Positions 50,701 through 61,117 are shown, numbered from the stretch's first letter. The stretch: DNA of 64,000 bases from Allomyces arbusculus (GCA_027604705.1 JADHYV010000018.1:248001-312000), one strand, 5' to 3'. Numbers and translations: made by a program. The notes: generated by a model from the letters alone, not told the origin.

Positions 50701-53041
50701 CGGCGACGGCCGCCGCGTCCTGCTGCTGCGGTTGCGGCGGTTGCTCGCCGTCCGCGCCCGCAGAGGGAGCCGACGGCGTGACCATCAAGTGCGACAGCCA
50801 CCCGGCCTGCTGCAGTGCCTTGGCATGGTTCGGGTCGGCGGCCAGGATCTCGTCATAGGCTTCCTTGGCGAGCGCGTGCCGACCCTGCTGCTCGTAACAA
50901 TGGCCAATCTGGAACTGGATATCGAGCGTGGTCAAGGGCACGGGCGGCGCGTGCAAAATGTGCCGAAACACGCGCAACGACTCGTCCCAGCTGCCCTTTT
51001 GCTTGTACAAAATCCCAAGCCGGAAGTAGATTTCGTTGGCCTTGTCAAACGCCGGATCCAGGTGCACATTGCGCAGCGCCGTGTCAAAGGCGACTTCGGC
51101 GTTATCATGCGACCCCCACCGGTCGTAGAGGATTCCGATCCCGTACCACAACTTGGGCACGGCCGGGGAGGACGCGTGCAACAGCTTGATGGCCTCCTGG
51201 TACGCCTCGAGCGCGCGCTCCAGGTCGTCGAGCATCAGGTAGCAGTGGCCCAATCCGCCATAGGCGTCGCCGTTGCCCGGGTCCAGGGCCAAGGCGCGGT
51301 CGAGCACGTGCACGGCACGCGCAAACTCTTCGCGCGCGCGGTACACGCCCGCGAGTTTCATGAGCGCTGCGACACTGCGGGGTGAACGGGCAACAACTTG
51401 CTCGTAGACGGCGTGCGCGCGGTCGAGATCGTGCAGCGACTCGGCGAGTTCCCCGACCGTCAGAAGGCACGCGTCGTTGAGCTCGGCGAGACGGGCGAGG
51501 GTCGCGGTCGCCGAAGCCGGCAGCGGGACGGATGGGGTCGTGGCCGCGGCGGGGTCGACGGGGGCGCCGGGAGCGCCGGGCACGGGTGTGCGGCCGCGCG
51601 AGAAGCCGTTGCCCGCGGGAGGGGCAGCAGTCGGGTCAAGCGACGGCGCGCGCGGTGGTGGAGCGAGGACGGCGCCCGCGGGAAGCGGGGGCATCCCTTG
51701 GTGTTGATGGTGCATCTGCGGCTGCTGCAACTGCTGCTGTTGCTGCGCTTGCTGCTGCTGCTGGTGATAGTGGTGGTGCCCGGGAGTCGACGTGCGTCGC
51801 GCCGACAAACCACGGACCGACGCCTGCGCCGCGGCCATGGCCGGATGCACGTGTGCGTCCAAGTGCTGCTGCTGTTGCGCGGTCTCGTTCCCGGCAGCGC
51901 CGCGGTAATAGTGGCCGTCGGTCGGGGACGCGGGCGGCATGCCCGCAAGACCGTTCGAGCGCAGAGGAGCGCCACTCCGGCGCGCACTGTCCGCGGGCGC
52001 CGCGCCGCCATTGACCGTACCACCACTGGTGCTGCCATTCGCGGCACGCGCCGGCGGCTCCTGGTGCACGGGGCCGTAACTCGCGGGGAGGACGGCGAGC
52101 GGCGGCGGGACGGGGCCGCGCGCGAGCGCCGGTGGGGCTAGCGCGGCCGACGAGGGGACCGACGCTGAAGGCGCGCGCGGCAGCGGCGGCGGCGGCGCGT
52201 GGTGGTGGTGCGCGTGGTACCCGTGCATGCTGCCCGGGTCGTTGGGGTCGTGCGTGTCGGCAGGTGCGTATTGCGGTGGGGCCGACGTTGCCGGTGGGGG
52301 CGAGAGCAGGCCGGGCGCGGCACTGGCGCTGTGGCGCGCGTTGCTGGGCGGTGTGTAGCCCGCATGCGCAGCATGGTCCGGGTAGCCAGGGGCGCCGTAG
52401 CCGGGGCCTGGGGCAGGCGCGGCCGCGTATTCGGGGTAGCCGCCGGCCGAGGCGTGGCGCGAGGGCGCGGCCGAGTGCGAATGCGACGGCGGCAGCGGCA
52501 TCGGCAGCGACGGCGACGGGGCGAGGGCGTGGTGCGGTTGCGGCAAGTGCGGTGCGTGCAGCGGGTGCTGCACGGCGTGAGTGTAGGTGGCCGGGTAAGG
52601 AGCGTGGACGGGGTGGTGGTGGTGGTGGTGGTGGTTGTTTGCGGCCGACGCCGGGGTGGAGGCCGCGTTGGGCGCGCCTCCGCCGCCGCTGGCGCCGTCG
52701 TAGGGAGCGGCGGCGTGCATGGCGTGGAGCGCTGACGTGAGTGCGGGGAGTGCGTGCGCTGCTTGACTTGTCCGGTGTGGAGGGACGCGCGATGCGGGCG
52801 TGCTGTCGTCGTCGTCGCCGTCGCCGTCTGGCGGCGACGTGGCCGCCCACGGCGAGTGCGTGGCCACGGTTGGTTGCGGCGTCCCGATCGACCCGAGACC
52901 CAACGCGTGCGCCTCGAGGCGCGGGCGAACCACACGATCGCCGCGTTGCTCGGCCATGCGCACCCGCCGGACGAGCGGCCCCCCGCGCAGCCCCCCATCG
53001 ACAAAGACGGGCCGCAACGTCGTCGTGGGGCGGGCCGCCAT
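47798..53041 (-). CDS. CYC8: General transcriptional co-repressor Cyc8/Ssn6 (TPR protein)
   Basis: One open frame, 1747 residues from the ATG at 53039-53041. Residues 1-510 are low complexity (Pro, Ala, His runs, QQQ). About 515-915 holds ten TPRs with the Cyc8 wording: PKLWYGIGILYDRWGSHDNAE, KANEIYFRLGILYKQKGSW, HAKALQQAGWL and EVWYDLGTLYEACNNQLEDA. After this come an Ala-Gln dipeptide run, acidic/Pro-rich stretches and a long Arg-Asp-rich tail. In the family the TPRs bind Tup1 and DNA-bound repressors in the nucleus. Yeast Ssn6 is 966 residues, so this is much longer. The first 70 residues (Arg-rich) may belong to a false start; a later ATG in frame would remove them. Confidence 0.9.
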   Translation of the reverse strand: MAARPTTTLRPVFVDGGLRGGPLVRRVRMAEQRGDRVVRPRLEAHALGLGSIGTPQPTVATHSPWAATSPPDGDGDDDDSTPASRVPPHRTSQAAHALPALTSALHAMHAAAPYDGASGGGGAPNAASTPASAANNHHHHHHHPVHAPYPATYTHAVQHPLHAPHLPQPHHALAPSPSLPMPLPPSHSHSAAPSRHASAGGYPEYAAAPAPGPGYGAPGYPDHAAHAGYTPPSNARHSASAAPGLLSPPPATSAPPQYAPADTHDPNDPGSMHGYHAHHHHAPPPPLPRAPSASVPSSAALAPPALARGPVPPPLAVLPASYGPVHQEPPARAANGSTSGGTVNGGAAPADSARRSGAPLRSNGLAGMPPASPTDGHYYRGAAGNETAQQQQHLDAHVHPAMAAAQASVRGLSARRTSTPGHHHYHQQQQQAQQQQQLQQPQMHHQHQGMPPLPAGAVLAPPPRAPSLDPTAAPPAGNGFSRGRTPVPGAPGAPVDPAAATTPSVPLPASATATLARLAELNDACLLTVGELAESLHDLDRAHAVYEQVVARSPRSVAALMKLAGVYRAREEFARAVHVLDRALALDPGNGDAYGGLGHCYLMLDDLERALEAYQEAIKLLHASSPAVPKLWYGIGILYDRWGSHDNAEVAFDTALRNVHLDPAFDKANEIYFRLGILYKQKGSWDESLRVFRHILHAPPVPLTTLDIQFQIGHCYEQQGRHALAKEAYDEILAADPNHAKALQQAGWLSHLMVTPSAPSAGADGEQPPQPQQQDAAAVADADARAVSLLERSAELDPSDAQTYYLLGRVHMAHQRYNAAHVAYQQAVYRDPRNPSFWCSIGVLYFQIRQYHDALDAYSRAIRLNPRLSEVWYDLGTLYEACNNQLEDALDAYERAAALDPANPHILQRLEYVREVIRNGGVAPSNGTNAPPPPVPTGVLAANAAAMPPPQAQGAYVPPPPPPTQQEVLSRPRSPSAAVSAAGVVPLPLPPPTVPVPAAAASSAAALAPPTTEATVRSPTPRTRSRRTASGAKPSPRRTKAEAAAAKAAAAAAQAQAQAQAQAQAQAQAQAQASEAAVKPDPAPATSRANSGTTTRTPRAPTPRAPSASPAPLLPPPPSQPPAPVPAPVPAPVQALPSALRRELDEDYDTRDGGDRDEEPAVELPDRLDSDAPRTAPNVPVPVPVRVPAAVAAPPVVAAPVPPIAKGPVLRRELDEEYDEDEEDEGAQVEKGEPMDVEGDVPPPVVVPAPIDPPPTEPPVEPVVDPVAVAAAPAVSVEQEVEPTQALPLLRSPAADAPANAAPAEAALHASPPALAAHEEPPRAPSPLPLLAEAARRSSPPLPDGIVRKRRQRVSSTTTDPAPAAVNGNRNGNGNGAPSAPTTVTDTVPAAGAADATQSDDADLEPQRKRQKLLDGSSGDEHHHHHHSVPVQTPAAAAPAADLPRPPSVTDRDMPDVHRERHYEPAPLQPRDRSEAATSLPPMSVGVPRDVRDIPRDVDRRDARDVRDLDRRDSRDLRDWDMRDPRDTREIRDRDRDRDREWRPSSSGSSSSNPLPAHRRHPSGGSGGDRYVPPPRDAAPIYRDARDSRDARDVRDVRDARDREPRDVRDRRDHYHDHRDYHPHRDRSSSSVDWDRSYRPPSAPAAAAPAPARDTSSPAPARDRNDSSSLSSAAPSPASAPATGLPPRPTRPASAAPAGESPVWRDRATVGVADVGSGSGSGGGKASEREEGEVESSPERAAAPREV
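49821..49885. repeat. (GCTTGC)n hexanucleotide run coding Ala-Gln dipeptides in CYC8
   Basis: A run of CTTGCG-type hexamers on the plus strand encodes about ten Gln-Ala pairs, next to a poly-Ala stretch. It is likely to be unstable in length. Yeast Ssn6 has a similar Gln-Ala run. Confidence 0.85.
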
Positions 53042-53354
53042 CCCGGCGTGACTCCACGGCCTGCTCCACGGCGAATCTGGCGCGGGACAGCCGCGAGACA
53101 GCCGCTGCCCTTGTTTGGTCGGCCACGTGACGTGATCAGCGCTGCTCGGTGGCTCGGCCGTTGCGCGCTATCCACCGGCGACCGGCTCGACGACTACTCG
53201 CCGCGGCAGAGCAGCCCACCGCTCGCAACTTGCCGCACTCCGACCGCGACAAGCACCCCAACCCGGCCGGCCCTCCACCGGCGCCCGCCGACCTCCCCGA
53301 GCTGCCCTGCCTTGCCGAATCCCGCCCACCGCGACGACACCCCGGCGCCCGACC
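53042..53354. promoter_or_regulatory. Divergent promoter region, CYC8 and MRPL16
   Basis: A 313-bp spacer between start codons, GC-rich with no TATA box seen. Confidence 0.35.
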
Positions 53355-54038
53355 ATGTTCGCCCTCACCAACGCCTTCCGCCGCCTGGCCGTCGCACCCG
53401 CGGCCACCGCCGTGCGCCTCCCCGCGCTCGCGACCCCGGCTCTTGCCGCCGTCCCCATCGCCGCGACCCCCCAACTCGCCCCGCAGCGCCGCCACGCCGG
53501 CGAGGTCGTGAACCCGCGCAAAGTCCGGTTCCGCAAGGCGCACAAGGGCCGGATTCCGCTGCCGATCGGCGGGTCGACCGCGGGCACGACGCTCGTCTAC
53601 GGCGACTACGGGATCCGGCTGCGCGAAGGCGGCCGGCTCACGGCCAAGCAGCTCGAGGCCGCTCGTCGAGTGATTCGCCGCAAGATCCGCATTGTCAAGG
53701 GGTCGGAAATGTGGTTGCGAGTGTTCCCCGACGTGCCCGTGACGTCCAAGGGCAACGAGACGCGTATGGGCAAGGGCAAAGGCACGCTCGACCATTACAT
53801 GTGCCGCGTGCCCGTGAACCGCGTCGTGTTTGAGATCAAGGGGCCCGGACTGCATTGGGAGGTGGCCAAGGATGCGTTGCGTCAGGGCGGCATGAAGTTG
53901 CCCGTCGCGTTTGAGATTGTGCAGCGCAAAAATGAGGAGGCTAAGGCTGCTGAGTTGGCCAAGGCGATTGCTGCTCAGCAGGCTGCGGATGCGGCGGAGG
54001 CAGCATCCAAGACGGCCGCGACGACAACGTCGTCCTGA
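53355..54038 (+). CDS. MRPL16: Mitochondrial large-subunit ribosomal protein uL16m
   Basis: One exon of 227 residues. Residues 1-46 are an Ala/Arg presequence. The uL16 core begins NPRKVRFRKAHKGR and has YGDYGIRLREGGRLTAKQLEAARR, IRIVKGSEMWLRVFPD and MGKGKGTLDHY, the A-site-facing loop of the family. An Ala/Lys-rich C-terminal helix is added. It ends 126 bp from the stop of POP1 on the other strand. Confidence 0.95.
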   Translation: MFALTNAFRRLAVAPAATAVRLPALATPALAAVPIAATPQLAPQRRHAGEVVNPRKVRFRKAHKGRIPLPIGGSTAGTTLVYGDYGIRLREGGRLTAKQLEAARRVIRRKIRIVKGSEMWLRVFPDVPVTSKGNETRMGKGKGTLDHYMCRVPVNRVVFEIKGPGLHWEVAKDALRQGGMKLPVAFEIVQRKNEEAKAAELAKAIAAQQAADAAEAASKTAATTTSS

Positions 54039-54164
54039 GTCGAGTCGTGATTTGATTTATCGACCATCTGTTATTGTTTCCTGCGTTCTTGGAGTTGAAT
54101 CAAAATACATAGCTAGCCCTTCATTTCATTCAAAACACACCCACTCCCAACTCACTCAACTCAA

Positions 54165-56656
54165 TCAACTCCCCATCACCTCTACCACGGCCGGAAACAC
54201 GACCGGACTCGACGTCGCACGGATCAGCACCCACCTCCCTCCCACCACCGCACTCACCTTCACACACGCCGTGACAGCCGTCCCGCCATGCGCCAACGAG
54301 TACCGACCCGTCGTCACGTACCCGACCACCTGACTCGCTGGCGGGATCCCATTCATCTTCTCGGCCTCGTCCCAGCTCCCAGACCGCACGATCCGCTGCC
54401 ACTCCCGCTCCGCTGCAACCGACGGCATCGCATAGACGAGCGCATGCTCGCTCGCGCGACCGCGCGACGGGAACGCGAGCCGCACCTGCACGAGCGCCGC
54501 GTCGAGCGGCGGAACGGGCGCGTTCAGCGGGGAGAACAGGGTCGCGAGCGTTGTCTGCACTTGCGACGCGGCCCTCCGCGCGTCCAATGCACCCGCGAGC
54601 GCAGACGTGAGCGACGGCGACAGGAGCCACGGTCCCGCCACGCCATCCACATCCATCCGATCCTCCCCATTCCCAAACAACCCGGTCCAATCCGGATCAA
54701 ACGGCCGGTCCACACCCAACGCCGCATAGTTCACCCTTTTCGCGGCCGGCCGCGCCGTCCACTTGGCCTGTTGCACCACCGCCTCGCCCCGCGTCCAATG
54801 CGCGTGCGCGTCGGTCAGCGGGAAATCGAACGGGAACGCCGGGACTCCGGCCTCGTGGTGCATGTCGCGCCATTCGCGCAGTCCGCCGGGACGCGCACCC
54901 GCCCAGACGAGCGACCGCCACAATGGCAGAACCATTCCGCGCGGAACGAACAGGTCGAGCCCCGTGGTCGCGTCAGTCGCGCGGGTCACGAGCAGCGGGA
55001 AGGACACGTCGATCGTGCGGATCGGGGAGAGCCGCGTGCCGGGGACGAGGTTCGCGCGGCGCCGCGTGTTCAGGTCGTGTTCGCGCGGTTTGGACCGGCG
55101 CACGGCGGTGCGGACGGACGGGTCCCAAAGGCTGGATTGCGCGGAGTCCGACGACCAGGTAGTTTCGAGGACGGTCTGCGCGCGCGCGCGGTCGGCGTCG
55201 GTGCGCGAATACGTTGGGCGGCGCGGCGGGTACGCGAGCCGCGGGTCCCACACTTGCAGACCCAAAACCGCGCCAGTGGGGAGCGGGCTCGCGTCGGTCG
55301 TGCCGCTTAGCGAGCGCCAGATGGAGTGTGCGGGTCGAGTGGTCGGGTTCGAATCGGCGAGGGTCAGGACCGAATGCAGCAGGCCGAGGGATTTCGGGCC
55401 GCGCAAGGCGAGCCGACCAACCTCGTCGAGTTGCTCGACGTGCACGGTGGTCAGGCCGAGCGAGGAGATGGCCGACGCGACGGACGAAACAAACGCGTTT
55501 TCGATCGCCGGGTGCGTCCAGAGCCACAGTTGCCGCATCGCGACGTCAGTTTCGGCAGCGGCGGGCCGCCAAAGACACGTCGCGGGCCCAAGCATCCCCG
55601 CAGGGTAGGTCTTGGTCGGATCGAACAGGACGACCTCGACCATGCGTTTCCCGCTCGCGTACCGCGCAGCCCTCACCCTCGGCCCGAGCGGGTCCGTGAT
55701 TTTTGCCAAGACCGCGGCGATATCCTCTTTCGGCCCACGAAACTCGTACTGGCAGTGATACGAGTGATCAAATGCGGTCGTCGCGTGCTGCGACGCGCGG
55801 AAAAACGAGCGCGCGCCCTTTTGTGTCGGCGTATATGGCACTTTGCGGCCCCACAATGCGCGCATGTGGAACCGCTTCACGTGCCACAGGTGCGTCTCGA
55901 GCCAGGTGCCGTTGCGCGCCTGGCGCCGCGCAAAAGGGGTGCGCCGCTTGAGTCGAAACGCGCGCGGTTTGCGTTTTTTGGGGGTGATCGGGTCGTTCGC
56001 GAGCTGTGGAACAATGGGCGTCAGTTGGAATGCCGAGCGAGCGGGTGGAGAGGATACAGCACGAGCATACCTCTTGGATCGCACGGTCGCGCAGCCGCAC
56101 GGGGATCTTCTTCGGGTTGTGCGACGCGGCACGACGGCGCAGGAACCGTGGCACTTTTTGAAATGCGCGCGACTTGGCCATTTCGCTAGAGCAGGGCACG
56201 GTCAGTCATGACGAGACAGGGTGGAGAAAGAAGCACAATGCCCGTACGTGGCCTTTTTCATGACGTTGGTCATGGCTGAAATCTCGAACCGGCGTGCCTC
56301 GGCATACTTTTCCACGTTGAGCGTGCGCAGAACAAAGGCTACGGCGAGCAATCCGACCTGTCAGCAAGGCGAGCGGGTGGAGAACTAAGGCGCGCAATGA
56401 ACATCGTACTTGACGGCGCAACCGACGACGTGACACTTCTTTGAGTCGGAATCTTCGCGGCCATTTTACGGGCTAGTTGATGGGCGGGGGTGGTCAGATT
56501 TGCCAACCAAATGACATGAACGCTGATCATTCTATCGGGAGATTAGTCAAATTGAAAAGTCGACCGACCTTTCTTGCGGTTCATGTTCCCACTGGCGCCT
56601 GAGTCCTTGCCGGTGTCGCCGGGTGCAGGCCGCTTGCTGGGCGTTTTTTGGTCCAT
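54165..56656 (-). CDS. POP1: RNase P / RNase MRP protein subunit Pop1
   Basis: Five exons: 56569-56656, 56410-56472, 56248-56338, 56071-56185 and 54165-56003, with introns of 96, 71, 62 and 67 nt, giving 731 residues. The N-terminus starts MDQKTPSKRPAPGD. Conserved Pop1 segments are LNVEKYAEARRFEISAMTN, FQKVPRFLRRRAASHN, KKIPVRLRDRA and THLWHVKRFHM, then the POPLD region and a C-terminal domain (VGYVTTGRYSLAHGG). It acts in the nucleus in tRNA 5' maturation and rRNA processing. Exon 2 is only 63 nt and its placement rests on frame and splice consensus. Mature protein is somewhat shorter than yeast Pop1 (875). Confidence 0.9.
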
Positions 56657-57368
56657 GGTGTCGCCGCTGGTTCAAGTGGCACGGAATTGGGCTGAACGAA
56701 AAATGAACTGTGCTGACTTGATGGCCGTTCAGGGTCAAAGTGCGGGCGCTGGCAGCGCTGCAGACGGGCGGGCAGTCAGTGATCGTCGTTCTCGCGGCCG
56801 ACCATGATCAGCGGCCTGGAGGGGTTGTCTCGCGGGCGTGCACGCCGATGCGACGTTTGTGGCATATGGAGCCATCCTGTCTCGCACCAGGACGATCACA
56901 GCACGTGACGCCAACTTTGCCGTGGTGGCCGCGATCCTCGCGCTCGCCAAACGCTGCTACCACCGCCACGAGCGCGCGCCTTTGCACTCCGACAGCGCCA
57001 GCAACCGACGAAGCCAACGACACGGAGTCGCCAGCGGCGACACCTGCCTGCACGTCGACGGCGAGCGGAAGCACGACGAGCACGCGCAGCAAGCAGCTGA
57101 GTGTGGCCCCGCTGGCACCAGGACGCCGACATCACCAATCCAGCGCCATTTGCGCGCCCAACTGCACGACGTGTACAGCAGCTCATTGAGCAAGCTAGAA
57201 TTTCAAGTTCGAGGTCCACCAGGAGTTGGCCGAGGAGTGGTGGTGCTTAAACGGCGCCCCTTGGTGCACTTTCGACACGCTGATCACCACCCGACCAAAT
57301 CGACGAGCTCGTGGCCACAAGTTCCAGAGACGCGCGCGGCGGCTCTGTCTACTCCCCACCCGACCATC
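56657..57368. other. Divergent spacer, POP1 and PPR gene
   Basis: About 710 bp. Open frames exist on the plus strand in continuation of the PPR gene, but their wording is unlike the protein and no ATG context is convincing. It probably contains both promoters. Confidence 0.35.
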
Positions 57369-60300
57369 ATGTCGCTGCGCGGTCACGTTCCATATCCCGC
57401 TGCGCGCTGGCCGCGTGCACCACATGGCACGAACGCCGCTGCGCCTGCAGCCCTCGCGCACGCGCTTCTCGCTGTATTGCCCCCGCTCGTGCGATCCATG
57501 GCAACCAGTACGACTCTTGCCACGAGCGCGCGATCGCTTGGTCGAGCAGTCCCCGCCGCAACCGCAGCGCGGCGGCGTGGTTTCCACCGGATCCCGCTCT
57601 CGCAGCTTTACCCGGCACTCTTCACCTCGTCCAAGGAAGCCTCGGCCGCCAAGCCCTTGACCGCGTTCTACTCGACGACCACGTCGTCGCACTCGTCCTC
57701 GGGCGGGTCCGGGGGTGAAAACCCCTTTGCGGACGGCGGCGTGACGCTCGACGTGCTGCAGTCTATGGGCGCCGACACGGCCGACGGTGACACCGACCAG
57801 GCCTCTGGCAACAGCGACCACGACCCGCTCGCCCTGCTGCGCAGCTACGACGACGCACTGCGCGCATCAGGCGGGTCGGCTGACGACCAGTTCATGGACG
57901 TGGTCGCATCGCTCTACTGGGAAATGCGCCGGCTCACGGCCAACGAACGGATCCCCGCCTACGAGCACTTGCCAGATCATTTACTCGCGCTCGCCGAACG
58001 CGTCTGGGACCACTACCTGCACTTCGCCGCGGACCGCGCGCACTCGTCGGTCGGGTCGCAAACGCTCACGATGCTCACGGAAACGCTCGACATTCTGTTC
58101 GTGTCGTGCCTCGCCTCGCCGACCTCGGCCAAGCCGACGCTCGAGACTACGGTTGCAGGACTCGACGCGCCCATGTACCTGTCGCGGCTGCAGTACGTGG
58201 TCCAGGACTGCCAGGACCGGCAATTACCCGTGGCGCCACGCGTCTACGAGAACATGGTCGGCCACATGCTGCGCACGCGGCAGGCGCTCAGGGCGTCGCA
58301 GTTTGTGCACGAGGCACGGACGCCGTGGTCGGACGCGACGTTGCTCGCCGTCTCGCGCGCTCTGTTGCGGGACCAGTGGCTCGACGCGTTTTTCGAATTT
58401 TTCCATGAGCACTTGGTCGACGCCAAGGACCGCCAGGCCGCGGCCGCGCAGTTGGTTGTCGCGCTCCTCCGTGCAGGTCGCACGGACGACGCGCACGCGC
58501 TGCTCGACCAGATGCATGACCAAGGAAATGGAATCCGGGACTCCGACAACCACGACGGATCGGTCGTTGCGCGCATCTTGGCGCGGTACGACCCGCCGCC
58601 GCTTGATTCGGCCGCGCGGTGGGACATGATTCTCGAGTGCGCCTCGACACACCCGGACTTGGCGCTCGACCTCCTCCCGGCCGCGCTGGAAAAGAGCCGT
58701 AGGCGATCGACCAAGCACTTGCCGCGGGTTCTCGAGACCCTGTTGACGTACGGCCACCACGCGCACGTGAACGCGGTCGTGAACCTGGTTTTGTCGGCGC
58801 CCGACGTCCTCAGCGGGCAACTGCTCGGCAAGATCATCAAGGCCCTGATCGTGCAGGGGCAACTCGACGCGGCGCGCGACTTGTTCGACCGCGTCGAACC
58901 CCGCTCGTGGCACCATTACGCGATCCTGATGAAGGCGTATACGGACCGCGGGCAACTGGCCGAGGCCGAGCGGCTCCTGGACGAACTGCTCGCGACAGAC
59001 ATCCCTGTCAAGTGTTCGCCATTCACCGTCCTGATCCGCGCGTATTTCGCCGCCGGCAAACAGAACCGCGACGTGCGTGGCGCCCTCACCCGCGTCGACC
59101 GCGTGCTCGACTCCATGACCCGGCGCGAGGTCGCCATGGACGCCGATGTGCTCAACACGCTCCTGCACGGGTACTTTGACTTCGGGCTCCACGCTGAGGC
59201 CGAGGCCCTCATCGATGGGATTTTCGACATGAATTCGCAGGACCTCGACCCTCCGCTGCCACCGCCGCCGCCGCGCGGACGACAAGCGCGCAACTGCGCC
59301 CTGCTCCCGCCCGAACTGACCCCGCGGCGTACTTCGGACGAGACGACGATCGTCGACGAAGTCACGTTCCGCACCTGGATGCTCGGTAAAACGCGCGTAC
59401 GGGACTTTGATGCGGTGGTGCGTGCGTACCACGCGATGCAGTCGCAGCAACTCCCGATGGACGCATGGACATTGACGTTTGTCGTGCACGCGATGGTCCG
59501 GACCGCGCGGATCACTCAGGCGCGACACGTTGTCGAGCAGTTTCCGGAAGTCGGGCATTCCCCGGTCTTCACGGCCGTGATCGCGTCGGCACTGGAAGCC
59601 GCGATTGATCGCGCCGGGCGTGGACTGGACGCGAGTGCGCGAGTCGCGCAGGGCGCGATGCGCCGGTTCGATCGGGATGCGGCCGCGCGGGTCAAGGCGG
59701 ATTTGGGCATGTTGGCGGCCCAGGTTCTGGCGAATGCGCGCGAAATGCCAGTGCACGCAGCGGCGAATTTGTGCTCGGTGCTCGTGCGCGCAGGACATGT
59801 AGAGGGGCAGGCGGCGCTGGCAAGGCGGTTGGTGGAAGATGCCCGGCGCGGTAAGTTTGTGAACGAGTACGAGGTCGCGCTGGCCCGGGGACCGATGGCG
59901 CCGGTCGTGTTCATGGAGTTGAACCGCAACCGCATCCATCGGATTGTGCGGCTTGTCGCCGAGGCGCCAGGGATCACGGAGGCGGATCGCAAGTTGGTCG
60001 CTGAGCGGATGCTCGAGGTCGCAAGGTTTTCGCCGAACGTCGTTGCGGATTACCTGTCTTTTGCGCCCGATATGACGGAGGCCGAGGACGTTGCGGCCCT
60101 GTTGGGCGAGTTGGAGCGGGTGGTCAATGCGCGGGGTGGGGCGACGGACGTGACGGAGCGGGAGCGTGGTGCATGGAGGAGGTTGGACATGGCCGTGGCC
60201 GAGGCCGCGGAGAGGGGTGGATGGGCAACCAAGGTGCCGCACGCGTACGCGGCGGTCGCCGACGTGATGGCGCGGCTCATGGCGGAGCGTGGGGGTTCGG

Positions 60301-60407
60301 CGCTCGCTGGTGAGGGCGAGCGGGAGGGGGTCGGCGCGTGGGGACGAGGTAAGAGGCGATCGGATAGCGCGCAGGGTGGAGAGGAGCGAGGAGGGGGCGG
60401 CTCGTAA
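57369..60407 (+). CDS. Mitochondrial pentatricopeptide-repeat (PPR) protein
   Basis: One exon of 1012 residues from the ATG at 57369. The first 75 residues are Ala/Arg-rich with a RRRGF motif, a mitochondrial presequence. Helix-turn-helix PPR-type repeats are spread over about 230-820; the clearest are WHHYAILMKAYTDRGQLAEAE, FTVLIRAYFAAGKQNRDV and VLNTLLHGYFDFGLHAEAEAL. A Pro-rich linker (PPLPPPPPRG) lies near 630. The tail is basic and Gly-rich. Such proteins bind organelle RNA to guide translation, stability or processing; the target cannot be read from the sequence. An alternative start at MATSTT would shorten it by 43 residues. Confidence 0.8.
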   Translation: MSLRGHVPYPAARWPRAPHGTNAAAPAALAHALLAVLPPLVRSMATSTTLATSARSLGRAVPAATAARRRGFHRIPLSQLYPALFTSSKEASAAKPLTAFYSTTTSSHSSSGGSGGENPFADGGVTLDVLQSMGADTADGDTDQASGNSDHDPLALLRSYDDALRASGGSADDQFMDVVASLYWEMRRLTANERIPAYEHLPDHLLALAERVWDHYLHFAADRAHSSVGSQTLTMLTETLDILFVSCLASPTSAKPTLETTVAGLDAPMYLSRLQYVVQDCQDRQLPVAPRVYENMVGHMLRTRQALRASQFVHEARTPWSDATLLAVSRALLRDQWLDAFFEFFHEHLVDAKDRQAAAAQLVVALLRAGRTDDAHALLDQMHDQGNGIRDSDNHDGSVVARILARYDPPPLDSAARWDMILECASTHPDLALDLLPAALEKSRRRSTKHLPRVLETLLTYGHHAHVNAVVNLVLSAPDVLSGQLLGKIIKALIVQGQLDAARDLFDRVEPRSWHHYAILMKAYTDRGQLAEAERLLDELLATDIPVKCSPFTVLIRAYFAAGKQNRDVRGALTRVDRVLDSMTRREVAMDADVLNTLLHGYFDFGLHAEAEALIDGIFDMNSQDLDPPLPPPPPRGRQARNCALLPPELTPRRTSDETTIVDEVTFRTWMLGKTRVRDFDAVVRAYHAMQSQQLPMDAWTLTFVVHAMVRTARITQARHVVEQFPEVGHSPVFTAVIASALEAAIDRAGRGLDASARVAQGAMRRFDRDAAARVKADLGMLAAQVLANAREMPVHAAANLCSVLVRAGHVEGQAALARRLVEDARRGKFVNEYEVALARGPMAPVVFMELNRNRIHRIVRLVAEAPGITEADRKLVAERMLEVARFSPNVVADYLSFAPDMTEAEDVAALLGELERVVNARGGATDVTERERGAWRRLDMAVAEAAERGGWATKVPHAYAAVADVMARLMAERGGSALAGEGEREGVGAWGRGKRRSDSAQGGEERGGGGS

Positions 60408-60551
60408 GAAATACAAAAAGTAGTTAGCTTGTCGCGTCGTTTGCGTGGCCTGTTTGGTTGGTGTGGTGGAAGTCGCGCGGCCAGATGGTGATTTGATGGT
60501 GATCATCACACTCTGGCCGCCGCGACAGAGGCCGTCCACCAACGCCGACCA

Positions 60552-60986
60552 ATGCCAACTCCTGCTGCTGCAAATCAGACCATGTCCACAACGATGCTCA
60601 CCTCCGATACGCAACCGCTCGCATACCACTACCGCGCCTTCTACGACTACCCGGCACGCGAGCGACTACCCGACTGCATCGAGCCGTACCGCCCCGACGT
60701 GGACCCCACGCACCCGGACGCGTTCACGCCGCGGTTCCTGATCAACGATTTCTTGCGGCTTGTCAACTCTGAATCACTGCGCAAGGAAGCGCGCACGCTC
60801 GGCATTATCCCGCCAAACACGCTCGGGGGCAGAACGCGGTCGTCCTCGCGACTGTATACGGCGAATGAAATCGCGCAAATCGTTGCTCGCGCCGCGAGGT
60901 TGCAAAAGGGCGCGCTGCTCGACCGGATGCTCGGCACCGAGCCGCCGGAACTAACGCGGGCCGTTTGGTTGCTTGAATGGCTTTGA
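60552..60986 (+). CDS. Small protein, unrecognised
   Basis: A frame of 144 residues from the ATG at 60552 (a second ATG at 60582 may be the true start). It reads LAYHYRAFYDYPARERLPD, then RFLINDFLRLVNSESLRKEAR and LYTANEIAQIVARAARLQKG. It looks helical with good codon use. No known family. A 3' intron is possible, since the frame stops just after LLEWL. Confidence 0.5.
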   Translation: MPTPAAANQTMSTTMLTSDTQPLAYHYRAFYDYPARERLPDCIEPYRPDVDPTHPDAFTPRFLINDFLRLVNSESLRKEARTLGIIPPNTLGGRTRSSSRLYTANEIAQIVARAARLQKGALLDRMLGTEPPELTRAVWLLEWL

Positions 60987-61117
60987 TGATGAAAAAAGAT
61001 GAAGCAAGACAAACTGTGGCAATCAGGGCAAATCCATTGTCGAACAAAAACGACAGGTTCGATGGAATAAAGCTAATTAGGTAGATAAGAGAGGCGACCT
61101 TGACATGGCGCTTGATT

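Noticed and set aside
49187-51385. 732-residue plus-strand frame
   Set aside because: Arg-rich antisense shadow of CYC8 with no domain; the minus strand has unambiguous TPRs.
58224-60629. 801-residue minus-strand frame
   Set aside because: Antisense shadow of the PPR gene; rich in Arg/His, without family resemblance.
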